Part shown: positions 26,146-34,003 of the stretch, one piece after another
How positions within the stretch are numbered: the stretch's first letter is position 1
Layout: each line of letters begins with the position of its first letter
Notes under the pieces: model-generated
Databases searched by the model: none
What the model was told of the DNA's origin: nothing
What the model saw: the letters and a program-made list of their open reading frames with translations, nothing else
Translations under genes and position numbers: made by a program
Source: Nocardioides marmoriginsengisoli
Lineage (GTDB): Bacteria; Actinomycetota; Actinomycetes; Propionibacteriales; Nocardioidaceae
Reading direction: 5' to 3'
Length of the DNA stretch: 64,000 bases
Assembly: GCF_003725695.1 (NCBI RefSeq)
Contig: NZ_RJSE01000009.1
Span: 186,001 to 250,000 of the forward strand

Positions 26146-27687
26146 TCAGACCGCCGTCAGGTCGCGACCAGGCTCTGTCGAGCTCGCGTTCCAGAGGCGC
26201 TGGGCGGCCGCGGAGGAGACCTCGTAGTCGCGGATCCGGAAGTCCTGCATCTGACGAAGATACTGGGTCGCGAATCCGGGATACATCGAGGCGTTGAAGC
26301 CGTCCGCGGTCAGGTACCAGCTGGCGCAGCCGGACATCCAGGTGGTGCTGCGCAACCGCTTCTGCATGCTCACGTTGTAGGCGTCCTGGACCTCCTTCTT
26401 CACGTCGAGCCAGCGCAGATCCTGCTCGACGATCGTGCGGATGCCGGCGACGGCGTACTCGATCTGGCCCTGCACGTAGACCAGCAGCGAGTTGTGCCCC
26501 GGACCGGAGTTCGGGCCGCAGGTGAAGAACAGGTTCGGGTAGCCGTGCGCGCTGGCGCTCTTGTACGCCTGCGGGTGGCCCGACCACTCGTCCTGGAGCG
26601 ACTGGCCGTCCAGTCCGGTGACCGGGTACGGCGGCCCCTCCAGGTGCACGTCGTACCCGGTGGCGAAGACGATCGCGTCGACCTCGTGCTGGAGGCCGTC
26701 GCTGGTCTGGATGCCGCCGGGGGTGATGGTGGCGATCGGCCAGGTGATCAGCTTGCAGTTGTCCTGCTGGAGCGCCGGGTAGTAGTCGCTGGACATCAGC
26801 ATCCGTTTGCAGCCGGCCCGGAAGTCCGGGGTCAGCTGCCGGCGCAGCCACTTGTCCTTGACCGTGAGCCGGAGGTGCAGCTTGCCGGCCTGCTGGATCA
26901 GCGAGGTCACCGGGGTGTCCCAGACCAGGCCGGTGGCTGCCGCCTCGTGGGCCAGGAAGAGTGCTGTTCTGGCAGCCTGCTGGGCGGCCGGGACGCGCGC
27001 GAAGACGGCCTTCGCGACGGCCGGGGTCTCGAAGTCGACGCGCGGCATCACCCAGCCCGCGGTGCGCTGGAACACCTTGACCGAGCCGGCGGTCTTCACC
27101 AGCTCGGGGATGATCTGCACGGCGCTGGCACCCGTCCCGATCACGGCGACGTTCTTGCCGGCGAAGTCGTAGTCGTGGTCCCAGCGGGCGCTGAGGATCT
27201 TGGCGCCCTGGTAGTCCTCGATGCCGCGGATGCCCGGCAGGCTCGCGTCCGAGAGCGGGCCCGAGGCGACCACGACGGTGCGGGCGTAGAACTTCCGACG
27301 CCCGGCGCTCACCACCCAGTGGGCCTCCTTCTTGTCGAACGCCAGCCTGGTCACCTCGGTGTTGAACCGGATGTCCTTGACCAGGTCGAACCGCTCGGCC
27401 AGCTCCTCGATGTGCGCGTGGATCTCCGCGCTCGGGGAGTAGGTGCGCGACCAGCCCGGGTTCTTCGCGAACGAGAACGAGTAGAGCTGGCTCGGGATGT
27501 CGCAGGCGGCGCCCGGGTAGGTGGCGTCGCGCCAGGTGCCGCCGACCCGGTCGGCGCGCTCCAGGATCACCAGGTCCTCGATCCCGGACTCGCGGAGCTT
27601 GATCGCCGTCCCGAGACCGGTGAAGCCGGCGCCGATCACCAGCGCGGTGTGCACCGCCGGACGTCGAGCTCGTCGAGACGCGCTCAT
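26146..27687 (-). CDS. Flavin-containing monooxygenase, Baeyer-Villiger-like (MymA-related)
   Basis: A 513-residue FAD/NADPH enzyme. FAD binding is at VIGAGFTGLG (17-26), the FAD-specific GTW in DRVGGTWRD (about 47-55) with the following YPGAACDIPSQLYSFSF, NADPH binding at VIGTGASA and the C-terminal FATGYD. The Baeyer-Villiger fingerprint F-x-G-x3-H-x3-W-D reads Y-Q-G-AKI-L-SAR-W-D: the key His is Leu, confirmed in the DNA at 27209-27244. Such variants occur in MymA-like enzymes whose chemistry may differ (hydroxylation, N- or S-oxidation). It overlaps the upstream diiron gene by four bases (ATGA). Confidence 0.88.
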   Translation of the reverse strand: MSASRRARRPAVHTALVIGAGFTGLGTAIKLRESGIEDLVILERADRVGGTWRDATYPGAACDIPSQLYSFSFAKNPGWSRTYSPSAEIHAHIEELAERFDLVKDIRFNTEVTRLAFDKKEAHWVVSAGRRKFYARTVVVASGPLSDASLPGIRGIEDYQGAKILSARWDHDYDFAGKNVAVIGTGASAVQIIPELVKTAGSVKVFQRTAGWVMPRVDFETPAVAKAVFARVPAAQQAARTALFLAHEAAATGLVWDTPVTSLIQQAGKLHLRLTVKDKWLRRQLTPDFRAGCKRMLMSSDYYPALQQDNCKLITWPIATITPGGIQTSDGLQHEVDAIVFATGYDVHLEGPPYPVTGLDGQSLQDEWSGHPQAYKSASAHGYPNLFFTCGPNSGPGHNSLLVYVQGQIEYAVAGIRTIVEQDLRWLDVKKEVQDAYNVSMQKRLRSTTWMSGCASWYLTADGFNASMYPGFATQYLRQMQDFRIRDYEVSSAAAQRLWNASSTEPGRDLTAV

Positions 27688-28646
27688 GCGGCGTTCATGC
27701 CCTTCTTCACGCCCTTGGTCGTCGGCTCGTGGGTGAGCTCCTTGAACCAGGTCGGGATCGGCCGGAAGAGCGCGCGCGGGTAGTACTCCGACACCTTCAC
27801 CATCGTGTTCGCGACCAGGTGGTACGGGTGCTTCGGGTCGACCACCATCGCGGCGTGCACCCGGAGCACCTGGAAGAGCGGCACCCGATGGGTGAACTCA
27901 CCGCGGTTGCCGAGCTTCTCGAAGCGCTCCATCGCCCGGTACAGCTTCTCCGGCTGCAGGCCCATCCCGACCAGGTTGTTGCGCATCCGGTTGAGCAGCG
28001 GCACGTACATCAGCGCGCCGATGATCAGGCCCGGCGTCGCGACGTTGGCGACGAAGTCGATCGCCAGCTTGCGGGCCTTGGCGTGCCCGATCAGGTCGAG
28101 CACCTCGAAGTCCACGGCGATGTGCCGGGACTCGTCGTTGTTGATCTTCTCGAAGACCTGGTGGCAGACCGGGTCGTGCACCTCCTCGAGCAGGAACTTC
28201 AGCAGCGCCCCGTCCAGGGCCACCTCGAGCATCGGGATCACCGTGCCGAGCACCGAGAGCGGCATGTCGTCGGCGTAGGTGTCCAGCCACTCGATCGCCA
28301 TCCGGATGTTCACGCTCGGCTCGGGCACCTCGCCGTCCTCGAGCATCCCCCAGCGCTTCATCAGCGCCAGCTCGGCGTTGGCGTGCCGCTGCTCCTCGGC
28401 GTGGAAGTACCGGTAGATCTCCGCAATCGTCGGCGTCGGCGCCTTCTTCGCCATCGCCGCGAAGCCGCGGGCGCCGACGTTCTCGATCCAGCAGAGGTCG
28501 GCCATGAAGGCCTTCAGCTTGGGCCGGAACTCGTCGGAGATCGTCTCCGCCCCGGGTGCCGTCCAGTCGATGTCGGCCAGCGCCCATTGCCGGTCCTTGA
28601 TCTTCTGGAGCATCTCGTCCATGTCCATGCGCTTCGTCGGGGTCAT
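27684..28646 (-). CDS. Ferritin-like diiron protein, probable oxidase/hydroxylase
   Basis: A 320-residue helical protein with the ligand pattern of carboxylate-bridged diiron enzymes: Glu55, Glu85-x2-His88 (HAEEQRH), Glu141, and Glu172-x2-His175 (DESRH). All four helices needed for the bundle are present. Related proteins are annotated as metal-dependent hydrolase or ferritin-like oxygenase families; none of these assigns a substrate. The four-base overlap with the monooxygenase gene and one-base spacing from the SDR gene show tight coupling, so it likely acts on the same substrate or pathway. It lacks a membrane segment but has a hydrophobic stretch near 183-205. Confidence 0.75.
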   Translation of the reverse strand: MTPTKRMDMDEMLQKIKDRQWALADIDWTAPGAETISDEFRPKLKAFMADLCWIENVGARGFAAMAKKAPTPTIAEIYRYFHAEEQRHANAELALMKRWGMLEDGEVPEPSVNIRMAIEWLDTYADDMPLSVLGTVIPMLEVALDGALLKFLLEEVHDPVCHQVFEKINNDESRHIAVDFEVLDLIGHAKARKLAIDFVANVATPGLIIGALMYVPLLNRMRNNLVGMGLQPEKLYRAMERFEKLGNRGEFTHRVPLFQVLRVHAAMVVDPKHPYHLVANTMVKVSEYYPRALFRPIPTWFKELTHEPTTKGVKKGMNAA

Positions 28647-28647
28647 G

Positions 28648-29547
28648 TCAGTTGCCTTCCTGCGTAGGTGCGGGCATCTCGACGAGCTCGATGTCCGAGC
28701 CGGCCGGCAGCGAGTCGTCCCCGCCGAGCGGGCCGTACCGCTCGAGCAGGCCGACGACCCGGGTGTAGGTGTGCGGGATCGTGCGCTTGATCTGCCAGCC
28801 GATCTTCGCGTCGACCTGCGGCATCACGTACAGGCCGCCGCGGTCGTGGGAGTCCAGGCAGATCCGGGCGACCTTGTCCGGCGACATCCCGAACTGCATC
28901 AGCCGGCTGGCGGCCGCGGACGCCTTGGCGTTGATCCGCCCGGACTCGACGATGCCGGTCTTCACGAAGGTCGGGCAGAGCACGCTGACCTTGACGCCGG
29001 TCCCGACCAGCTCGGCCGCCAGGGTCTCGCTGAGCGAGAGCACCCCCGCCTTGCTGACGTTGTACGCCGCCATCCGCGGCGCGGCGCCGAAGCTCGCCGC
29101 CGAGGCGACGTTGATGATCCCGCCCGGCTGCCCGTGCTCGGCCGCCCGGCGCAGCATCGGGGCGAAGACGTGGCAGCCGTTGATCGGGCCCCACAGGTTG
29201 ATGCCGAGGGTCCACTCCCAGTCCTCGATCGGGACGTCGCCGATGACGTTGCCGCCGGCGCCGACCCCGGCGTTGTTGACCACCAGGGTCGGGGTCCCCT
29301 CGAACCAGCGGCAGGCTTCGGCGGCGAGCTCCTGGACGCTCTCGAGCTTCGCGACGTCGCAGTGCACGGCGACCGCGGTGCCGCCGTTGTCCTCGATCGC
29401 GGTGACGGTCCGCTGCGCGCCGACCAGGTCGATGTCGCTGACCACGACCTGGCCGCCGCGTCGGGCCAGCTCGAGGGCGAAGGAGCGGCCGATCCCGCTG
29501 GCGGCACCGGTCACGACCGCGCGGGCGTTCCTGCTGACCTTGCTCAT
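28648..29547 (-). CDS. Short-chain dehydrogenase/reductase (SadH-like)
   Basis: A 299-residue NAD(P)-dependent oxidoreductase of Rossmann fold. Cofactor motif TGAASGIG (13-20), NNAG, catalytic Ser in NVASAASFG and the YNVSK active-site pair are all present. A C-terminal extension of about 50 residues exceeds the classical length, as in mycobacterial SadH. It overlaps the hydrolase gene by four bases and is one base from the diiron gene. In the mymA operon the equivalent SDR accompanies the monooxygenase; I infer alcohol/ketone interconversion of an alkyl substrate. Confidence 0.9.
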   Translation of the reverse strand: MSKVSRNARAVVTGAASGIGRSFALELARRGGQVVVSDIDLVGAQRTVTAIEDNGGTAVAVHCDVAKLESVQELAAEACRWFEGTPTLVVNNAGVGAGGNVIGDVPIEDWEWTLGINLWGPINGCHVFAPMLRRAAEHGQPGGIINVASAASFGAAPRMAAYNVSKAGVLSLSETLAAELVGTGVKVSVLCPTFVKTGIVESGRINAKASAAASRLMQFGMSPDKVARICLDSHDRGGLYVMPQVDAKIGWQIKRTIPHTYTRVVGLLERYGPLGGDDSLPAGSDIELVEMPAPTQEGN

Positions 29548-30557
29548 GCGGTCACCTCGTGGTCGTTGCCGGCAGTCGCCGCCGCCCGCGCCTGGAGCGT
29601 GGTCACCAGGAACCTTGCTGCGCGGCGGAGGGCTCGGTCCGCTTCGGGGACCATCCGGTTCGCGGCCTGGAAGACGTGCATCTGGCCGGGCCAGACCTCC
29701 AGCCGTACGTCGGTCCCGGAGGTGGCGAGCATGTCGGCGATGTGGTGGGCGTCGGCGGCCAGGAACTCAGCGCCGCCGGCTTGGATCAGGGTCGGCGGGA
29801 GCACCTCGCCCGGCGCGACGACGTGGGTGAGCCGGGGGTGCAGCGGATCGGTGTCGAGGAGGTAGTGCGCGAACAGCTTCCGGACGCCCTCCGCGGAGAT
29901 CATCGGATCCGGGATCGCCTGCTCGCGCTCGGCGATCAGGGTGCAGGTGACGTCGGCCAGCGGCGAGAACATCACCAGGCCGGCCGGGAGCTCGCGGCCC
30001 GCGCGGAGCAGGACGAGCGCGAGGTCGAGGGTGAGGTGTCCACCGGCGGAGTCGCCCGCGACGACCACCTGGTCCGGTCGCCACCCTTGGGCCAGCAGCC
30101 AGTCGTAGGCGCGCTCGACGTCCTCAGGAGCGGCCGGGAACGGGTGCTCCGGGGCGAGCCGGTACTCGGCGCTGAAGACCGTCACCCGGGACTCCTTGGC
30201 CAGCCGGCTGACCAGCGGGCGGTGCGTCCTGGTCGAGCAGAGGGCGTACCCGCTGCCGTGGAGGTAGAGGATCACCATTCCCGGCCGCGGGGTGGCGGGC
30301 CGGACCCACTCCCCCTTGATCCGCCCGAACGACTCGGTGGTCGAGTCGACCGGGACCACCTCGACCCCGGCGGGCGTCGTGCCGGCACCGGCCATCAGCG
30401 TGGCGAGGACGCGCCGGGTGACCTTGACGCCGAGCTCGCCGTCAGGGACGACGTGCTCGAGCGGGCGGATGGTGCGGCGGGTCGCCCAGTGCGCGAAGCG
30501 TGCCCGGGCCGACGGCGGGTGCGGGGTGTACGGCGGAGGCGTCGTTGTCGTCACCAT
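29544..30557 (-). CDS. Alpha/beta hydrolase, hormone-sensitive-lipase family (LipR-like)
   Basis: A 337-residue esterase. It has LYLHGSGYALCS, where HGSG replaces the usual HGGG oxyanion motif, the nucleophile in VVAGDSAGGHL, and the C-terminal His in WPGQMHVFQ. The EYRLAPEHPFPAAPED stretch is typical of the HSL family. No signal peptide is seen, so it should act on an intracellular ester. First gene of the coupled operon; ATG 30557 or GTG 30554 starts are possible and no Shine-Dalgarno is apparent. The upstream AT-rich region carries a palindrome. In the mycobacterial mymA operon LipR holds the same relation to the monooxygenase and SDR. Confidence 0.9.
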   Translation of the reverse strand: MVTTTTPPPYTPHPPSARARFAHWATRRTIRPLEHVVPDGELGVKVTRRVLATLMAGAGTTPAGVEVVPVDSTTESFGRIKGEWVRPATPRPGMVILYLHGSGYALCSTRTHRPLVSRLAKESRVTVFSAEYRLAPEHPFPAAPEDVERAYDWLLAQGWRPDQVVVAGDSAGGHLTLDLALVLLRAGRELPAGLVMFSPLADVTCTLIAEREQAIPDPMISAEGVRKLFAHYLLDTDPLHPRLTHVVAPGEVLPPTLIQAGGAEFLAADAHHIADMLATSGTDVRLEVWPGQMHVFQAANRMVPEADRALRRAARFLVTTLQARAAATAGNDHEVTA

Positions 30558-30578
30558 TCGATGACACCATCAACTGTG

Positions 30579-30592
30579 CCATTGGTCAATGG
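30579..30592 (-). promoter_or_regulatory. Promoter/operator region of the mymA-like operon
   Basis: CCATTG-GT-CAATGG is a six-base inverted repeat in an unusually AT-rich stretch just upstream of the hydrolase gene. On the minus strand TTGACC within it could be a -35 element. A further CATTGG copy follows at 30596-30601. The arrangement fits a TetR/MerR-type operator over a promoter; the -10 is not clear. Confidence 0.4.
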
Positions 30593-31702
30593 TTACATTG
30601 GCGTGTCGGCCAGCAGCGCGGTCGCCGCCGCGCCCAGCTCGCCGGCCTCCGCCGCCGCCCGGATCTTCTTCTGGTTCGGCTTCGAGAGCCGCCCGAAGCG
30701 GGCGAACAACCGGTGCTGGGCCGTCGGGCTGAGCCGTTCGAAGGCCACCTTCGCCGCATCCCAGTCACCGCCTCCGGCGATCTCGGCGAAGAGACCGTCC
30801 AGGATCGCGTCCGGCAACGTGTCGACCACCCGGTCGATCTGGTCGCTCCACTCCAGCAAGGGCACGATCACCAGCAGGTCGTGCGCCGACGCGACCCCGA
30901 GGGCGGCGTGCAGGATCGGCTCGGTGACGACGTCGACGAACCGGGCCATCCCGGCGTACTCGCTGCGGCTGAAGAGCTCCTCGGCGATCCCGGCGGCGGT
31001 GTCGAGCGGGACCGCCGCGACGATCCTCCCCATCCGGCTCGGGTCCAGCGCCATCGCGAGGTCGGCGAGCTCCGCGGCGGTCAACGAGGTGGCGATCTCG
31101 GCGACCTGCCGCTCCGGGAGCTCGGCGATCACCTTGTCCAGGTTGTCGTTCCACTCCAGCAGCGGCACCACGGCCAGCAGGTCGTGCGGGGTCGCGACGT
31201 TCAGCGCGGCGACTAGCGCATCGACCGTGACCGTACCGACGAACTCGGCCATCACGGCGTACTCCCGGCGGGCGAAGAGCTCCTGGGCGACCTTGCCGAT
31301 CGGCTCCGGCGGCAGCTTCTGCACGACCGGCCGGGACCGCACCGGGTCGAGCGCGAGCGCGATCTCGGCGAGGTAGGCGATCGAGACGCGGCCGATCAGG
31401 TCCCGGGCCTTCGCCGGGTCGAGGTTCTCCGAGACCCGGGCCGCCATCACCGGGGGCAGGAACTTCTCGGCGAGCACGCCGGCCAGCGGTCCGGGGATGG
31501 TCTTGGAGAGCCCGGCGACCCGCGCGAACCGCTTCTGCCCCTCGGCGAAGAGGGTCCTGCTGATCTGGTCGTGCAGGATCCGCAGGTCGGCGTCCGGAAC
31601 GCCGTCGAGCCCGTGGATCTCCCCCGGATCGAGCCGGAGCAACCGGGCGATCCGGCCGACCTGCGGACTGATCGTCTGCACCGGGGCCTTCGCGACGGCC
31701 AT
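30593..31702 (-). CDS. Internally duplicated helical protein of unknown function, 369 residues
   Basis: No family is recognised with confidence. The protein holds two about 90-residue repeats (107-196 and 208-297) sharing the frame ELF-x-R-x-EYA-x-MA-x-FV and the near-identical VVPLLEW/IVPLLEW followed by a D-x3-V segment and LP. They are helical, Leu/Ala/Asp-rich and reminiscent of MgtE-N or HEAT-type scaffolds. No signal peptide, membrane segment or catalytic motif is seen. Its ATG shares one base with the stop of the 69-residue gene (TGATG), so translation is coupled. It ends just before the AT-rich promoter of the mymA-like operon. Confidence 0.7.
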   Translation of the reverse strand: MAVAKAPVQTISPQVGRIARLLRLDPGEIHGLDGVPDADLRILHDQISRTLFAEGQKRFARVAGLSKTIPGPLAGVLAEKFLPPVMAARVSENLDPAKARDLIGRVSIAYLAEIALALDPVRSRPVVQKLPPEPIGKVAQELFARREYAVMAEFVGTVTVDALVAALNVATPHDLLAVVPLLEWNDNLDKVIAELPERQVAEIATSLTAAELADLAMALDPSRMGRIVAAVPLDTAAGIAEELFSRSEYAGMARFVDVVTEPILHAALGVASAHDLLVIVPLLEWSDQIDRVVDTLPDAILDGLFAEIAGGGDWDAAKVAFERLSPTAQHRLFARFGRLSKPNQKKIRAAAEAGELGAAATALLADTPM

Positions 31703-31911
31703 CAGAGCACGGCCTTCTTGACGATCCCGCGGACGGCGAACGGGACGCCGGCGATCGCCGTCCGCACGGACTCCTCGGTCTCGGCCTGGCCGCGCTTCTT
31801 GGCCGCGGCGATCTGCTCGGCCAGCCGGGACAGGGTCGCTGCCGGAAGCGCACTCACCGACTCCGGCGGGGACGCTCCCAGGACGGCGGCGAGATCGGCA
31901 TCAGGCTTCAC
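31702..31911 (-). CDS. Small protein, 69 residues, coupled to the duplicated protein
   Basis: GTG 31911 follows AAGGGAG with a four-base spacer, which fixes the start. The product is helical and Ala/Glu/Lys-rich (LSRLAEQIAAAKKRGQAE), with a C-terminal GIVKKAVL tail. No known family. The one-base overlap with the 369-residue gene suggests their products act together. The ribosome-binding site falls in a structured leader (31912-31967). Confidence 0.6.
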   Translation of the reverse strand: MKPDADLAAVLGASPPESVSALPAATLSRLAEQIAAAKKRGQAETEESVRTAIAGVPFAVRGIVKKAVL

Positions 31912-31967
31912 GGGACTCCCTTTACGTTGCCATCGGCTGGTGGCAGCGTCGCGGACGGAGGAGTCCC
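31912..31967 (-). promoter_or_regulatory. Structured mRNA leader that may bury the ribosome-binding site
   Basis: On the minus strand GGGACTCC (31967-31960) can pair perfectly over eight bases with GGAGTCCC (31919-31912), which contains part of the AAGGGAG Shine-Dalgarno of the 69-residue gene. Inside, ACG-c-TGCCA pairs with TGGCA-a-CGT around an eight-base loop. The nested hairpins fill the space between the cupin stop and the GTG. This looks like translational control, possibly ligand-dependent. TTGACG just upstream could alternatively be a -35 element. Confidence 0.5.
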
Positions 31968-31982
31968 CGTCAAGCACCTTCG

Positions 31983-32498
31983 TCAGTCCAGCGGCCTCAG
32001 CTCGTCGGCGTACGAGAGCGAGAGGCGGCGCAGCACGCCGGCGTCGTTGACGGCGTACTGGCCCATCCGCCAGAGCGGTGGCGAGTAGGCGTGCACGGAG
32101 ACCGACCCCTGCACGGCTCCGTTGAGCCGGTGGATGTGGTCGGGCGCGAACGAGAACACCGTCCCAGCCGGCACCCGACGCTCCCGAGCGCCGTCGGTGA
32201 GGGTCAGGGCGCTCTCGACGAGCTCGCCCTCGACCACCGCGACCGCGCCCGCGGAGATGTCGTGGTCGTGCCAGCCGGTGTCGTTCTCGGGCGTCCAGCA
32301 GAGCAGCCAGACGTCGACGTGCGAGTCCCGGTGCAGGGAGACGTAGACCCGGTCCTCGCTGTCGAAGGCGACCAGGCGCCGCCACGCCTCGGGGTCGGCG
32401 GCGATCCGGGCGACGAGCGCCTCGAGCTCCGGCTGGGTGAGGTCGCGGCCCGGCAGACCGGCCAGGGCGGCGAGCGGCTCCAGGGTTGCGGCGCCCAT
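31983..32498 (-). CDS. Cysteine-dioxygenase-like cupin
   Basis: A 171-residue cupin. The iron-binding pattern is WHDHDISAGAVAVVEGELVE (His-x-His plus a downstream Glu) with a third His in APDHIHRL, the layout of bacterial cysteine dioxygenases, which oxidise cysteine or other thiols to sulfinates. Several actinobacterial members of this size prefer 3-mercaptopropionate or similar thiols, so the substrate is open. The start shares a base with the amidohydrolase stop (TGATG), so the pair is co-translated. Confidence 0.82.
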   Translation of the reverse strand: MGAATLEPLAALAGLPGRDLTQPELEALVARIAADPEAWRRLVAFDSEDRVYVSLHRDSHVDVWLLCWTPENDTGWHDHDISAGAVAVVEGELVESALTLTDGARERRVPAGTVFSFAPDHIHRLNGAVQGSVSVHAYSPPLWRMGQYAVNDAGVLRRLSLSYADELRPLD

Positions 32499-33448
32499 CA
32501 GCTCGCCACCGCCCAGCTCTGGTCGTACGCCGGCGCTGGCTCGATCAGCCGGCGCGGGTTCCGGACCCGGAGCGCGTGGGTGGCCGCATCACCGAGGAAC
32601 TCCGCGACCGGGGCGCCGTACGGGCGGTCGCTGCCGAGCACCAGCGCATCGATGCCGAGGACCCGCACCAACGCGTCCAGAGCGCGCGGGCCGTAGCTGG
32701 AGGTGTCCACGAAGACGTTCGGGTCGACCGGTCGATCGGTCCCGCCCCGGACGATCTGCCGCTCCTGGTGCACCGGGGCGAGCCCGGCGCCGGCCGCGAA
32801 GACGATCCGGAGGTCGCGGAAGAGCGACCGGCCGTCCACGGCCTGCCATCCCCACCAGGCCGCGTTCAGCTGCGCGACGTAGCCGACGACCGGGTGCCAC
32901 CAGTCCGGCACCCGGGCCTGCTGCGGGCGATGCTCCTGCGGACCGGGGTGGATCATCACCGGCTTGCCGGCGACCTCCGCCGCGAGCAGCAGCCCGGCGA
33001 CCCGCTCCCACGCCGCCGGCGAGGAGACCGCGTTGGCGGGGAGCTGCAGGCCGACGAACCTGTCCTCCGCGAGCAGCGTGTGCAGCGCGGCGACGTCGGG
33101 CTCCTCGGACGGGACCGACGCCCAGGCCCGGAAATGGTCCGGCAGCTCGCGAACGCCGCGGTGCCAGGCATCGATCAGCAGGGCGGCCTGCGGGCGCGGA
33201 AGGTCTTCGATCCCCAGCGGCGCGGAGAGGCTGAGGCACGCCGTACCGACCTCCGCTTCGTGGTCAGCGGCGATCCGCCGGGTGACGTCGTGTGCGCCGG
33301 GGTCCACCTCGTACGGCGGTTCCGCTGCGGTGTGCAGCGTCCAGCCGCGGAGGTACGGGACCTGGGTGCGGGCGCGAAGACGGTCGACGAACTCGTCGGT
33401 CCACAAGTGCTGGTGGACGTCGATCGCGAGGTTCTGCTCCTGGGGCAT
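32498..33448 (-). CDS. Amidohydrolase-family protein
   Basis: A 316-residue predicted metal-dependent hydrolase or decarboxylase. It opens with IDVHQHLWTDEFVDRL, the H-x-H type metal site of amidohydrolase-2 proteins, and has VMIHPGPQEH mid-sequence and VLGSDRPYGAP near 270-280 carrying a C-terminal Asp ligand. The ATG at 33448 follows AGGAGG. It precedes and overlaps the cupin gene; together they could degrade a sulfur-containing or acylated compound (inference). Two palindromes lie in its 58-base upstream gap. Confidence 0.78.
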   Translation of the reverse strand: MPQEQNLAIDVHQHLWTDEFVDRLRARTQVPYLRGWTLHTAAEPPYEVDPGAHDVTRRIAADHEAEVGTACLSLSAPLGIEDLPRPQAALLIDAWHRGVRELPDHFRAWASVPSEEPDVAALHTLLAEDRFVGLQLPANAVSSPAAWERVAGLLLAAEVAGKPVMIHPGPQEHRPQQARVPDWWHPVVGYVAQLNAAWWGWQAVDGRSLFRDLRIVFAAGAGLAPVHQERQIVRGGTDRPVDPNVFVDTSSYGPRALDALVRVLGIDALVLGSDRPYGAPVAEFLGDAATHALRVRNPRRLIEPAPAYDQSWAVAS

Positions 33449-33467
33449 CTGACTCAGCCTCCTCTCA

Positions 33468-33502
33468 TACTCTAGTAAGTGAGTAGACTTTATCAGATAA
33501 AG
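33468..33502 (-). promoter_or_regulatory. Paired palindromes upstream of the amidohydrolase operon
   Basis: CTTTATC-A-GATAAAG at 33488-33502 is a perfect seven-base inverted repeat, and TACTC-N8-GAGTA lies beside it at 33468-33485. The region is strikingly AT-rich for this genome and sits 20-55 bases upstream of the amidohydrolase start, as expected for an operator overlapping a promoter. No candidate regulator gene adjoins it. Confidence 0.5.
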
Positions 33503-33506
33503 ATCG

Positions 33507-33968
33507 TCAGTCCAAGCAGAACTCGTTGCCCTCGGGGTCGGCCAGCACCAGGTGACCGGCGCCCATCGGCGGCTCCGGCTCGAAGCGTCGTACCCGGGTG
33601 GCGCCCAAGGCAACGAGGCGCTCGCACTCGGCCTCCAGGGCCGCCATCCGCTCGTCGCCGACCAGCCCCGGTGCGGCCCGGACGTCGAGGTGGACCCGGT
33701 TCTTGGCGACCTTGTCCTCCGGCACCTGCTGGAAGAAGACCCGCGGGCCGTCGCCGTCCGGGTCCTCGATCGCGGACCGGGAATTGCGCTGCTCCTCGGG
33801 GACGCCGATCCGGGCCAGGAACTCGTCCCAGGCGGCCAGCGGGTCGGCACCGGGCGGGAGCTCCACCCCGGGCGGAGGCGGGTGGACGTAGCCGAGCACG
33901 TCGCGCCAGAACGACGACAGCGCGCGAGGGTCGTGGGCGTCGAAGGTGACCTGCAGGTGCTTGCTCAT
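33507..33968 (-). CDS. VOC / glyoxalase-superfamily protein
   Basis: A 153-residue protein of the actinobacterial glyoxalase-like branch. It starts with the beta-alpha-beta module KHLQVTFDAHDPRALSSFW, then KNRVHLDVRA (metal His) and a C-terminal GHLVLADPEGNEFCLD with the conserved Glu. It is the typical single-chain two-module size. Function in this branch is mostly unproven. The gene starts 35 bases after the PI-PLC gene ends. Confidence 0.85.
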   Translation of the reverse strand: MSKHLQVTFDAHDPRALSSFWRDVLGYVHPPPPGVELPPGADPLAAWDEFLARIGVPEEQRNSRSAIEDPDGDGPRVFFQQVPEDKVAKNRVHLDVRAAPGLVGDERMAALEAECERLVALGATRVRRFEPEPPMGAGHLVLADPEGNEFCLD

Positions 33969-34003
33969 GGACTCAGCCTGGCACCGGCCACCGACAGGAC
34001 CGG

